A stretch of DNA of 64,000 bases, taken from positions 59,167,826 through 59,231,825 of the forward strand of contig CM023454.1 of assembly GCA_013339765.2 (NCBI GenBank), read 5' to 3'. A model generated the notes under the pieces. The model searched no databases. It was not told the DNA's origin and saw only the letters and a program-made list of their open reading frames with translations. Position numbers and translations under genes: made by a program. Below, piece after piece: positions 39,233-49,381 of the stretch; within the stretch, counting starts at the first letter, position 1; every line of letters begins with the position of its first letter. This DNA comes from Haemaphysalis longicornis. Its lineage: Eukaryota > Arthropoda > Arachnida > Ixodida > Ixodidae.

Positions 39233-39407
39233 TGTTGAAAGCTAGGAGGCAGACGCGGTAAAACTAGCACCGGTTTATTAACACCTTCGAGCGGGTGATT
39301 CGGTCGCGGAAGAAGATAGCATGAGTCTCGCCCCTCGTGAGGCAGTCGCTTGTCCCCTCTTCCTGCTCGTCGTCTTCTTATCGTCTCGAACATCGCTTTT
39401 TGTAACA
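39233..39407 (-). repeat. 5' LTR of the BEL/Pao element
   Basis: 175 bp, with intact termini on the plus strand (TGTTG...TAACA). In sense orientation this is the promoter-bearing LTR. I see no certain TATA box. Confidence 0.93.
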
Positions 39408-39412
39408 GTAAC
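39408..39412. repeat. Target-site duplication GTAAC, right copy
   Basis: Identical to 33665-33669 and directly abutting the LTR terminus. Confidence 0.9.
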
Positions 39413-40564
39413 CAAGCAAATTATTGTGACAGTCTCTAGTTTTGAGCTTAGAAATCTCGTCCTTTTCATGGGAGCTCGAATTCAACTCGAAGAATAAAGG
39501 TTAATGGAGATTGTTCTTCTTGCCACACAAAAGACAGTAATGATTGTGTTGGGTTAGAGAGGAAAAACAGAGAACTGCGTGAAATAAAGTATATTTCTAG
39601 TGTGTCAGCTGAAAAGAAAAAACCTTTCAGCCTCGTTAGTAGTCCATTCCCAAAATTCGTACATGTGTGGGTAACCACCTAAAAATGATGACACTAGCAC
39701 GCTCGGATTCAGGGGTAGGGCTAGAAGCTGATTAGCTGACAGGAGTAGCACTGAATTGTTCTCTGGTTGATACTGTGCTCCCAATAGCCTGCGCTGCCGC
39801 ATGTACATTTAGAAGGTAAAGCTAGCTGGACAGCTTCCCACCAGGCCGTATCTCTGGCTGCCCTGACATTGAGCATCTTCTATATTCTTGGAAGTTTACC
39901 TTTGCGCAGTGTCGACTGCGCGAGGTCACACTCACCTGCTTTTGCTGCCTAACGTAAAGATTGATTTTTTATCTGCACCATGCACGCATATCGCCATCAG
40001 CCATGTGAGGCTTCTGTCAAAAGAAGGAAGCTATTAACCATTTCTTCTTGTCTTTCCCGCGGTTGTCCTCTCTCAGAAATTTTCCCTGGAGGTTCCCCTT
40101 CAGTACCTCGGTCTCACTTTTCGGTGCCCAATTTATTGTTATTCGGGGTAGTGGGGCTTTGTTGGTGAAACGGGGATGTTTGTCGTGGTCTTGACTCTTT
40201 TTTAACCGAATCAGGTCACTTGCCTTGTTGGTCAATTGCATCATTTCTTTTAATCGTTTATAAAACACCTGTTGTTACAGCAGTATCATATTTTTCAGGT
40301 TTCAAATTGTTAACTTCTATTTACCCACTGCTATCCCACTTCTTTTTCCCCGTTGTTTTATATTGTAAGCTCCTTAAACGATTGGACCACAATCAGGCTT
40401 AGCCAATGCCCGGTAGTCGGGTCGGTTCACTCGCGCTGACGAAGACGATATATTGTACTAAAAAAGCTCGCTATACTATTTTCGGGAGTGTTGAAACAAC
40501 AAAAAGTGGCCATAGCCTGAAAGAACGCCAAGTATATTTTTATATTTTCAAGTATAAAAAAAAT
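39413..40564. other. Noncoding stretch, nothing recognised
   Basis: The frames at 39466-39808 and 39980-40402 are 60-83 codons with no recognisable motif. Confidence 0.45.
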
Positions 40565-41770
40565 GCTGGCCGGATCTCACCCGGTGGGCATTTTTTCACC
40601 ACTTTCTTTCTGATTCAAAAAATTTTTCATCGGTTTCTATGACCTGCCGCATTCTCCCCTTTGCTTCCTGGGGTCTTCTAAACTGCCGACCCTTCTTCTG
40701 TCTTAATTCACCGAGCCCCTTATTTCCAATTTTGATTCACTACATGCATAGCAAGGGCCTCTGTTCTGGCAGTCGTGGTGACAAAGGTACCTTAAGAGGG
40801 TTCAACGCTGGTCGACCCTCTCGACATGTCGTAGACACTAGAGTCATGGCCCGGGGGTTCACAAGGAGATCCCCTTCACCCCGAGTAGTCCGAGTGGCGC
40901 TGGCTCCCACCTCCTAGCGCAGGAAACAAAAAATACCTTACCATAAGTACCCAAGAAAGTGGTGGGGAAATAGCCCCGCCGGTAGCGTTGTCATTATCGC
41001 ACTAAGACAGTATTCTGGATCCCACCCGGCCGGATCCCACCCGGCGGGCATTTTTTCACCACTTTCTTTCTGAATAAAAACATTCTTAATCTTTTTCTCT
41101 TACCGCATACCCCTCTTTGCTTTCCGATGTTTTTTTGACTGGCAACCCTTCGTCTGTCTTTCACCGAGCCCCGCATTTCCCATTTCTGATTCGCTAGATG
41201 AATAGCGAGGGCCTCTGTTCTGGCAGTCTTGGGTGCCAAAGGTAGCCTAAGAGGATTCAATGCTGGTCGACCACTGGACCACTCCCGACATGCGTAGACA
41301 CTCGAAATCACGGCCCGAGATTTCAAAAGAAGGACCCCTTCACCGCGAGTAGTCAGAGTGGTGCTGGCTACCGCCCCCTAGGGCAGGAAACAAAACTACC
41401 TTAACATAAATACCCAAGAAAGTGGTGGGAAAACAACCCCGCTGGTAGCGTATTGGTTATCGCACCACACGAAAATTCTGGAGGTCATGGGTTCGGATCC
41501 CATCCGGCGGGCATTTTTCACCACTTTCTTTCTGACTCAAAAAATGCTTCATCTGTTTCTACAACCTACCGCAATCCGCCCTTTGCATTCCGAGATTTTC
41601 TTAAATGCCAACCCTTCTTCGCACCAGACCGAAATTCTGGATGTCGTGGGTTCGGATCCCACCCGGTGGGCATTTTTCACCACTTTCTGACTCAAAAATG
41701 CTTAATATGTTTCTATAACCTACCGCAATTCCTCCTTTGCTTTCCGAGGTTTTCGTAAATGCCAACCTAT
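40565..41770 (+). repeat. Tandem array of ~460-bp units with tRNA-Phe-like sequence
   Basis: The block CGGATCyCAyCCGGyGGGCA followed by TTTTTCACCACTTTCTT occurs near 40571, 41031, 41494 and 41653, giving spacings of about 460, 463 and 159 bp. Each unit continues through a shared C/T-rich body ending in an ACGAGCCCCTTATTTCC-like block. The long units also share a central part with GGCCTCTGTTCTGGCAGTC. The last unit is short. The unit start is tRNA-like (see 41438-41511), so the array looks like a tRNA-derived SINE or satellite amplified in tandem. Confidence 0.8.
41438..41511 (+). other. tRNA-like cloverleaf (Phe-like) inside the tandem unit
   Basis: CCCGCTG pairs with CGGCGGG as a 7-bp acceptor stem (one G:U). 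The A-box-like TAGCGTATTGG, T-stem ATGGG/CCCAT and loop TTCGGAT are present. In the next, shortened unit (from about 41630) the anticodon arm is better kept: stem CCAGA/TCTGG, loop CCGAAAT, anticodon position GAA, which would be Phe. Position 33 is not U in either copy, so I treat these as SINE-type derivatives and not functional tRNAs. Confidence 0.6.
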
Positions 41771-41819
41771 CTTCTGCCTTAATTTACGAGCCCCTTATTT
41801 CCAATATATATAGCCTATA

Positions 41820-41834
41820 TCTATATCTATTATA

Positions 41835-41875
<41 letters not shown>

Positions 41876-41876
41876 T
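41820..41876. repeat. (AT)n microsatellite, left
   Basis: About 20 consecutive AT units flanked by TATAG/ATAGATATAG. The sequences on its two sides are themselves inverted: ACGAGCCCCTTATTTCC on the left, and GGAATGAGGGGCTCGT on the right. Confidence 0.9.
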
Positions 41877-41907
41877 ATAGTAAGGAATGAGGGGCTCGTT
41901 GAGGAAA

Positions 41908-42254
41908 TACAGAAAGATAGGTCAGCAGTCTACAACGCCAAAGGAGGCATAGGGGTGTGGTTAGGCTCTTATATTTTCATTACGGTTAATTAAGTAAACA
42001 TTTTTTTTAAATATACAGAAGAAAGAAAGAAAAACACGCGCCCAGAGTGGGGACCGAATCCACGCCTTTCGATTACATGTCGAATGCCTTACCAATTCGG
42101 CTATCTCGGCGACTGTGTTCTCCTTTACTTTCTTTCTTTCTTCTGTATATTTAAAAAAATGTTTACTTAATTAACCGTAATGAAAATATAAAGAGCCTAA
42201 CCACACCCCTATGCCTCCTTTGGCGTTGTAGACTGCTGACCTATCTTTCTGTAT
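41908..42254. repeat. Near-perfect foldback palindrome with tRNA-like apex
   Basis: The left arm, about 41908-42030, is repeated in inverted orientation at about 42130-42254 over about 122 bp. Only two single-base length differences are visible (CTCTTATATT versus CTCTTTATATT, and 8 versus 7 T in a T run). A loop of about 97 bp separates the arms and holds a tRNA-like sequence. Arm tips run into (AT)n. Structure and size fit a foldback or MITE-type element; no transposase is present, so mobility is inference. Confidence 0.85.
42039..42111 (-). tRNA. tRNA-like sequence at the palindrome apex (Thr TGT-like, probably not functional)
   Basis: On the minus strand a 73-nt cloverleaf can be drawn: acceptor CGCCGAG/CTGGGCG (one mismatch), D-arm AGCC...GGC with AATTGGTAA loop, anticodon arm TTCGA/TCGAA with loop CATGTAA (anticodon position TGT), and T-arm GTGGA/CCCAC with loop TTCGGTC. 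The base 5' of the anticodon is A where U is invariant, and two stem pairs are mismatched. That favours a tRNA-derived repeat head over a working gene. Confidence 0.5.
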
Positions 42255-42269
42255 ATATATATATATATG

Positions 42270-42318
<49 letters not shown>

Positions 42319-42320
42319 TT
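42254..42320. repeat. (AT)n microsatellite, right
   Basis: Long TA/AT run interrupted by GTATATTA, directly beyond the right arm of the palindrome, then GTATGTATGGGTGTGTGTATGT. Confidence 0.9.
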
Positions 42321-44360
42321 ACAGAAATGTATATATGTATGTATGGGTGTGTGTATGTGTGTGTATAATTGCATTCACGATTTTTTTCTGTTCGAGGTCG
42401 TTTGATTAGCTGAACGTTGCTAATTTGTGGGTAAATCAGTTATTATTCATAAATGTGTTTCCTTTTACAGCGTCTTTCCGCATATTATTTTGTATTTTGA
42501 GGTCCGCATATATTTAACCCTCCCATTGAGCCAAGGCTACTCACCCTGGGTGGGTACGTTCCAAAATCTTTTAGGACAACATTTTGATCATCATCCAGAG
42601 AAAATAAGGAATTATAAACCTATCAGCCTACTCTCAGTTGGCAAATAACTGTTTACCTATGTCATAGTTAGCCGCAATCCCTATCAAACCAGAGAACAGG
42701 TTTTTTCAAAAGGTATTCAACCGTGGATCACATTCATGTCGTTAAATAAATGATATTAAAATCTGCGGAGTACACTAAAACCCTTTACTTGGCACGTAGA
42801 GCTTACGAGAATGGGTATAGTCATTGCTCATCGCAGCCGTTTCAGATGCACGGGAAGGCGAGGGAATAGAGGAAACCTACATAAGACTTCTAAAATACAT
42901 AAAGGATGAACGGGCAGGGTAATTCATCACAAGCAAACCGCGAAAGGGCACCAGCGTCAGAATGTTTGCGTCCTGATAGATGTACAGCATGGATGCGGTA
43001 CTCGTGGAGGCGGCGACTTCAATCTCTCAGGAATGACAGCCAACCCAACGAAGGATGGTCTTTGATGACATTGAATAAGCACCCTTGAAGCAAAGATGAA
43101 AGTTGTTAATACCTCGAGGAGCCACCAAATGTTTCTGTTCCGTCACAGAATAATTACTCTCGGTAGTACGGACAGTACGGCTGGAGTAGGCAATCCGGTA
43201 TTCATACAAGTCTTTCTTGCGCTGGGTGTGACAGCAAGTAGGCAGACAACACTGAAATCAGTTGGACTGTGATTGGAAAAAAGTTGGCATAAAGGGCGCA
43301 ATATTGGAGGTTACGTAACTGAGCACCATACCGCAAAAAAAGAGGTATCAACAGCAGGTGACTAGTCGAAAAGCTCTGTTTAGAGAGCACCGTACAGTCC
43401 GTAGAGGGCGCTGCGGAGCCTGTGACACCTAGCGCCATGTTCGGCATATACGTGCAACACTGGGTACCTCATATTCCGCCGGCACGTTCGTGACTGGTGG
43501 GAGCGCCTTTTTTGAACCACCGGGTGAATTAGTATTGCTACCACTTTACGGCTGAATATAAATTACGGTATTCTACTATATTGTGCCACCTAGTGAATGC
43601 GAATGCAGAGGGTTTCATTCGATTGAACTGCGAATGAGCTGGCATAGTAAAACAACCCTGCGGAAGGCAACAAACAAAAATTCATGAGCAGGACAGCTTG
43701 CACGTCTTCTCCTTTGCTTCAAGATCTGCATGTTGTCGTTCGAAATAAAGTACTTTATAGTTCTAAAGTACCTAAAACAGTAAGTTTGGTGTACGAATTA
43801 TATGTTAGGTGTTGCGCCATGTATCGCTCGGTAGCCTATCAGGGTGAGTACATGCACTTTTGGAAAAACGTTGGTGACCGCAGAGCTACTGACTGAGCGA
43901 TATGTGAATTCCACAGTGGTGTAATTCGAATGAGAGTTGAGCACGTTTAAGAAAATAGTGACAATTTCTCCAGTGCGGCTTCGAAAAAAGACGATCAACA
44001 CTGTAATGGCGTCCGTGGCCTTTGTCACAAACTAGCTCTTAAATTCTTGATGATGTCTTGCGAATGACAAACTCGCTGGAGCCCAATTTGACGTACAGGA
44101 GAATGGACACTGGAAGGTCACAAGAAAAAGGCCCCACCACGAATGAACTCTGCGGAATATTTGTGTCATCTGTGACTACAAATGGATAAGGCAGTTTATT
44201 GGGCGCTGGGGCACCTTCACAAAATACGTGGACCGTGCAAAACAAATGAAGCCGTTGCAACGTGGTATAACGTCCCGTCTGAGGATATTATCGCAAAAGC
44301 ATCCGCTGAATACAATGAGAAAGACAATTTGAAGACACTACAATACCTTGAGTGCATTTA
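42321..44360. other. Noncoding stretch, nothing recognised
   Basis: Frames of 60-81 codons only (for example 43202-43447 on - and 43684-43896 on +); no family resemblance and no RNA gene seen. Confidence 0.45.
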
Positions 44361-44597
44361 TCATGATCATCATCATCATCCTGTCGACGCCAAGTGCATG
44401 GAAATGACCTCTCCCATTATTCTCCAATTATCTGGCCCTGCACTTACTGTGACTTATCCTCCCAAACGTCTTAATCTTATTGTCCCATCTAACTTTCTAC
44501 CCGCTTCTTGCAAGCTGGCCTTATCTAGAGATCCACTCTGTTACTCTTAATGGCCAATGGTTATCCTGCCTTGGAATTACATGCCCTGCCCTCGCTG
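44361..44597 (-). mobile_element. RTE-like LINE 3' end, copy 1
   Basis: In minus orientation it runs from a block like GGGCATGTAATTCC through GTAACAGAGTGGATCTC and GAAAGTTAGATGGGACA to a (ATGATG)n tail at 44361-44382. This order matches a common chelicerate LINE 3' region whose last codons read GRQKxRWAD-type sequence. It is short and decayed, without a usable frame. A tRNA-like SINE abuts its 5' side. Confidence 0.6.
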
Positions 44598-44690
44598 AGC
44601 GTAGTGGTGGCGTAAAGGCACAGCATCCGCCCCGCATGCAGAAGTGCCGTGGTTCGAATCCCAGTGTTGGATAACTCCCACGGCATTACA
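44598..44690 (+). mobile_element. tRNA-Ala-like SINE head
   Basis: Contains an A-box-like GTGGCGTAAAGG and a perfect B box GGTTCGAATCC. The anticodon arm region TCCGC-CCCGCAT-GCAGA gives a CGC anticodon position (Ala), with one stem mismatch and C at position 33. The body after it is short and shows no further homology in this window. Confidence 0.5.
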
Positions 44691-46732
44691 AAAATGCGCG
44701 TGGTAATAGAACTCCAGAATGAGGCTTGCGGCACGGCCTTACCCCGCGACCATTGCTGGTTATGCACTATCTCACCACAGCCGGATTGACCACCTTGTTG
44801 CAGTAAGGGCCACAAGCTCCCAGGAATACAAAAATTGAAAGCTATAGGGGACGGCAATTCTCTGCGTCCACAAAACCCCTCTACGAGAATACTACAGCTA
44901 TGCTTTAAAAAGCGGCGCAGGCCTCACAATATTTCCAACGCACGTGGAAAACAAACACGGACGTCGATACACTCAGGCGCGCCGACCTCGTTGTCACCAT
45001 GAACGGTCACCAGGCCACTGCTCTTGCGAACACTAGAGATACCTACTCAAAAGAGAAGTGAGCGACTCGTTGAAAAAAAATTGCACCGCCGAAGGATAAT
45101 ATGTAACATAAGTGGGGGAGTATACGACCAGTATTCAAAATTATGACGTTGTGTATTCTGCGAGCGTCGTGATCATCTCTGAACTCAGTACAGAGTTGAC
45201 CCTGGTTATAAACCTTGGTTTTCCGCATGACGCCGTTCAAAGCGGCCGGTAGTGCTTCGTTAGGTTTTCGAAGGACGAGACTGCACAATGAAGTACGGAA
45301 CCTCGGCTGGTACTTGGCCGTAAGGACGGGTTTTCTAGCATCCTTAAATTGTGACAATCTTTTGAGTGCTATATGAATAGCTATAACTACTTGTCCACTT
45401 TTGAATGAGTATAAAATCGATGTCATATAGAAATATTGAACTTAACATGCGGTTGGTATGCGGTAACCAATATAAGTTGGCAAACGCCAATAAACATGAT
45501 TAAAAATAAACCAAGCACTCTGCTGCAATTTCGGCGCTATAATTTAGGCCCACCCTTGCCCTCTCAAAACCTGGTGCTGTATTGATGACTTGGATATAAA
45601 CCCGCGTATTCAGTCGGTATTGCGCATCCTCGTAATACCCCTTCCGAACAGACCATTAGGGTCAGCATAATACCGCCACCCACACTATCCTTTAGAATTG
45701 TAACATTATAGGCAGGTTAAGAGAAACATTTTTGTACATTCTGGGTGTATATTATTCAATAGATATTGCTCCGCTGTGGCAGCAACAAACTTTCTTCTCC
45801 AATTATGAGTCCTTGCCGGTAGGCCATCCTAACATGTTTTATACAATTGAGGTCACATATGCATTTTATCACTCGTTTATACTAACGTATCAAACATATT
45901 CTATTCCAATACATATATTTACTTGGTAGGGATTTCTAATCATTTCTTATTTACAAGACCTTGCCTGAGTTTTGGGATTGCGATATTCCCACATGAATTT
46001 ATATGATAGAGTTCTTGATACTCTTTACAGGCATAACAGCCGGTTTAGGACCCTTCTGAAATGTTTATTGTGCGTTCCGGTGCAGTTTTGCATATACTGG
46101 CGGAGAATATGTTCTTATAAAAATTGAAAGTTTGTTTTGTTTTATCTTAAAAGCAAATGATTTCATGCCTGGGCGTTACAGCCTGCACTGTACTACTGCT
46201 GCACTTCAATCAATATTGTTCGGCACTTTTGGTTTAGCAAAATCAATGATAACCAAAGAATAATAAATAGGCATTTTTTCGAACGCAAAACTTTTGATGC
46301 AGCTAATCGCTAATCTCGATAGTTTTGAAATCAATTTATACATGCAGGTGGTGCGACAGAAAGAAGTGTGAAATCTAACTAAATTTTTTCTTGTATTCCG
46401 GGAAGTGGTTGGTAGCCCAGTGTGGTATACCAGCCGGCAGCTACGTCCCCTGAAGCCATCGACTGAAAAATCTTGAACACTTAAGGCATTGTGGGGCTGA
46501 AACTAAACGTATAACGCGTCTGCGCGAAAAAAACACCTTACCCAATGAACTTAATAACCCATCTGACATTCTATGCCCTTTAAATTTGTTGACCGACCTT
46601 CGTCATGCATGAGCCACAAGTACTACTCTTGCCGACAAAGAGAAACCTTGTTCGGGAGCCCGTGACAGCCGCATAAGCTGATGCCGTAAACTTCCTAAAG
46701 AGAAACAATATTTCTTGCTTCAAAAAATGTTC
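44691..46732. other. Noncoding stretch, nothing recognised
   Basis: The longest frame, 45043-45426 on - (127 codons), has no recognisable domain. The rest is AT-rich. Confidence 0.45.
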
Positions 46733-46975
46733 GCCATCATCATCATCAGCAGCAGCCTGTCTAAACCTACTGCAGGTCAAATTCCTCTTCCATAGATCTT
46801 TAGCCAGGCCGGTCCTGTGCAAACTGCGACCAACTTAGCTCCACAAACTTCTTGATCCTCACCTGCCATCCAAACTTTCTGCCGCCTCCTTCAACGATTT
46901 CCTTCTCTAGGTGTCCACTCTGTAACACTGAATGACCAACGAGACATGGTCCGCACGCTACTTCTGTCATCACTT
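46733..46975 (-). mobile_element. RTE-like LINE 3' end, copy 2
   Basis: Same family as 44361-44597. On the minus strand GGCGGCAGAAAGTTTGGATGG is followed by GATCAAGAAGTTTGTGGAG and then a (GATGATGATG) tail ending near 46733. The C-terminal coding pattern is broken. Confidence 0.65.
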
Positions 46976-47104
46976 GCACGATGAGTTCAATGAGTACTTT
47001 TCTTTTTAGGTATAGCCGTAGCTTCCATTCTGCACCGGATTTCTTTCTCTGATTAGGACCAGTAGTACTAACTTCTACCTGTGAAAGGCTGGTGATTATA
47101 ATAA

Positions 47105-48545
47105 GGACTATGGTTGTGTAAATTGCGCAATGCCAACGAGGGAAAGAGCGCCAGAGAAGTTATTTATTGGTTCAAAATAAGTTATTACCACAAAAAGGTA
47201 AGTATAACAACGTGTATTTCGAACATAGTAAAATCAAACAAGTAAATGGTGATAGCTTGTGTATATGGCCAGATTTCATTATAGGTGAAAAGAAATGTTA
47301 AAAATCCTTAAATCTGACAACTACTTAAAAACATATTTGACAGGAACCATGGCTACGTCACCTGAAAACAACTATGCGTGGAGTGAAATGTGTGTCTGGA
47401 GAGTTGGGGAAAGTGTTGGCGTCGTGTTTTGTCAATGGCTTGCATTGAATGAGTATGTGGATAACGGACAGGGCCTCTCTGCTTGGACGTATCACCCACC
47501 CAGCACCGCATAAACAGCTAACGAAAGACGAGGAACGGCAGCTCCGTGCACTCCAAATGAATACTTTTCCCCATCCCACTAAATGCGATGTATTGCACAC
47601 CACCGTATATTCCACGTTATGCCGCTCCTGCGAAGCCCGCGGAAAGCTCTTTTATATAGTAGGGGGCTGCGCACTCCGCACTACATTCGCGAAATCCCTC
47701 CATTTCTTTTCACGAGCTTTGGTAGAGAGTTCTGACCACTTCCGACCTCAATGTCCAGCGGCTGCTTGGGTTGAGGGCTATTGAGTCTGGGAAAGCTTAA
47801 GGGGTTTGGACTGAGGACTCGGCCTCATTGCTTTTTGCCATTAACAAGTTTACTCTGTCTCTCCGCACCTCCTGCACAGGGGTCTTAAAGATCCCGTAAG
47901 CAGATACGAGTGTGTTGAAAGTGTGTGCCCCATCTGTAGCCTAGCAGAAGCGACTTCTGTGTACCTGTTGCATGTGTCGGTTTTGTATTGTCTCAAATGT
48001 GGTTTAATTACGTGTGATTTGTTGTCTATTGGTTCAGTCTAATCTTCTTGCCATGTTTTACGAAGTTGTCGTCTAATGTGTGGCTTTACGTCAGTGTGCG
48101 GTACTGTAATATCAACTGTACCGTGTAGCGCAGCACCCGCAGCCATCTCACCAACAACCTTATTAACGACGATCCCACAGTGGTCTGGAACTTAGCATAT
48201 ATTTATATCAAGGCCTGCAGTTCATGCGGATACGATAGGCCTAATGTAAGACCACTACATCGTTTTCAGACCGTTACTTTAAGTTAGTTCGTTCCGTTTG
48301 TTCGTTGAGACCAAAGTCTGTCCAATAGAACAGACTTTGAAATTGTGTGTGGAACAATGTGGTCTAAAATCATTAGGATGCCCTATGCTTCAGCCGTGAA
48401 AATACTGTTGTTGACATTCATTGTTTGAAAGTCTGTCAAACGCATTACTGTTTTACGCATCACAATAAAATGTTGCACATCGGAATTTTTTCTGTAAAAA
48501 GAAATCCTGCAGAATCGCAGTTCTTGGTGCCGTGTTTTCTCAAGC
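47105..48545 (-). mobile_element. I-clade LINE copy C, 5'-truncated
   Basis: Homologous to the RNase H and 3' part of copies A and B: the 3' end reads GGCGCTCTTTCCCTCGTTGGC on the minus strand, and the block around 48100-48540 parallels 56150-56600. It lacks everything upstream, typical of 5' truncation. It is more diverged than A and B, and it contains a nested LINE fragment at about 47496-47860. I see no clear target duplication. Confidence 0.7.
47496..47860 (+). mobile_element. LINE 3' fragment nested in copy C
   Basis: Copies A and B continue from ...GGGCCTCTCC to ...CACACCT without a break, whereas copy C has about 365 extra bases here. They read on + as ITHPAPHKQLTKDEERQLRALQ followed by LCRSCEARG, the conserved C-terminal pattern of a different RNase H-bearing LINE. 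The end is ATTAACAAGTTTACTCTGTCTCT, like the 3' end of the fragment at 30.24-30.80 kb. CTCTCT-type sequence is present on both sides. Confidence 0.65.
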
Positions 48546-48614
48546 TGTGTAAAATACAGGGCTCAGAGCACAGGGCGCAGATTACGTGACGGTATAAAAT
48601 CAGTAATGACTGTC

Positions 48615-48672
48615 TTGTAAAAATCTTACTTATCCACCTTGGGGATTTCCCTAAATCTGGTCGATTAACACC
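48615..48672 (+). mobile_element. SINE 3' fragment
   Basis: ATCCACCTTGGGGATTTCCC followed by TAAATCTGGTCGATTAACA repeats the body end of the neighbouring SINE (48905-48948), in the same orientation. Only the end of the unit is present. Confidence 0.6.
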
Positions 48673-48727
48673 TGTCTTTCGCTTGGAGTTGTTGATCAAT
48701 TCGCTCTGGAGATACAAACGAATAGAC

Positions 48728-48960
48728 TTCTGGTTAGCTGAGTTGGTAGAGCGACTGCTCCGGTAAAGCGGTAGTCCCGGGTTCGAATCCTGGACCAGAA
48801 CAAATTTTTATTCACCTGCGAAGTTTCCAAGGAAGATGTATAGCTTTCCTTTGTAGGCCTACGGCCTGATTTCAGGTGGATGTCAAACTTTCCTTTTCAG
48901 AAACTTAATCCACCTTTGAGATTTCCCCTAAATATGGTCGATTAACATCATGATAAACTG
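48728..48960 (+). mobile_element. tRNA-headed SINE
   Basis: The 73-nt head at 48728-48800 folds as a cloverleaf: perfect 7-bp acceptor TTCTGGT/ACCAGAA, A box TAGCTGAGTTGG, anticodon stem CTGCT/AGCGG, T-arm CCGGG/CCTGG with TTCGAAT loop. The anticodon position reads GGT but base 33 is C, not U. The body follows at once (CAAATTTTTATTCACC...) and shares its end with 18991-19249 and 48615-48672. I therefore call it a SINE; a working tRNA gene is the alternative. Confidence 0.7.
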
Positions 48961-49200
48961 TTTTGTATTTTTTATGCAGCTCTTCCTGACGGAAGCCGCG
49001 GAAAGTGCAGTGCAAAAGGACAATGCATACCTGATAAGCCATGCACCGTACTGTGCAGTTTAACCGCATGAAGAAAAAAACTGGACATACTCCCTCCAGA
49101 ATCATCGACATCGCATATCCCGGATATAAAGAGCCGGCAGAAAGCAAGCACCTAAGCGGGCACGTTGGCTGGCCACGCAGCAGCATGTCAAACCATTTAT
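48961..49200 (+). other. Probable upstream part of the interrupted CR1-like LINE
   Basis: This segment continues directly into the target site of copy A. Removing copy A joins it to 54821 onward, which leads into the 2A-bearing ORF1. I cannot align it to another 5' UTR in the window, so its membership is inference. Confidence 0.35.
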
Positions 49201-49213
49201 TATTCTTCATGCA
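49201..49213. repeat. Target-site duplication of copy A, left
   Basis: TATTCTTCATGCA, identical to 54808-54820. Confidence 0.9.
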
Positions 49214-49381
49214 TGATGATGATGTTTGGAGTTTAATGGCGCAAGGCCGACTAAGGGCAAAGAGCGCCAAACAATAGTGATTACATGAAAGTGGCATGGA
49301 AGTAAAAGTAGAACAATTCAGTAAAAATAAACAAAGTAAAACACAACGTAATGAAGATGACTGGTGTAAAGGGCCAGGTTG

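Larger units (their letters stand above)
33670..39407 (-). mobile_element. Full-length BEL/Pao LTR retrotransposon
   Basis: A 5,738-bp element on the minus strand: 5' LTR at 39233-39407, gag-pol in between, 3' LTR at 33670-33844, and a perfect 5-bp target duplication (GTAAC) outside. The LTRs are both 175 bp and differ at about 13 positions by eye (roughly 92-93% identity), so the insertion is not new. The polyprotein has two in-frame stops and three frame changes and cannot be made intact. BEL/Pao is supported by the polyprotein order gag, zinc knuckles, protease, RT, RNase H, integrase, and the DUF5641-type C-terminal domain. Confidence 0.95.

Noticed and set aside
40565..41770. CRISPR array
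   Set aside because: Units are about 460 bp with conserved bodies, not short repeats with unique spacers, and the context is eukaryotic.
42171..42374. Minus frame rich in alternating Tyr-Ile
   Set aside because: It is the translation of the (AT)n microsatellite and the palindrome arm.
45043..45426. 127-codon minus frame as a small gene
   Set aside because: No signal peptide, motif or family resemblance, and composition is like its surroundings.
48728..48800. Functional tRNA gene
   Set aside because: C at the invariant U33 position and a repeated SINE body immediately downstream favour a SINE head.
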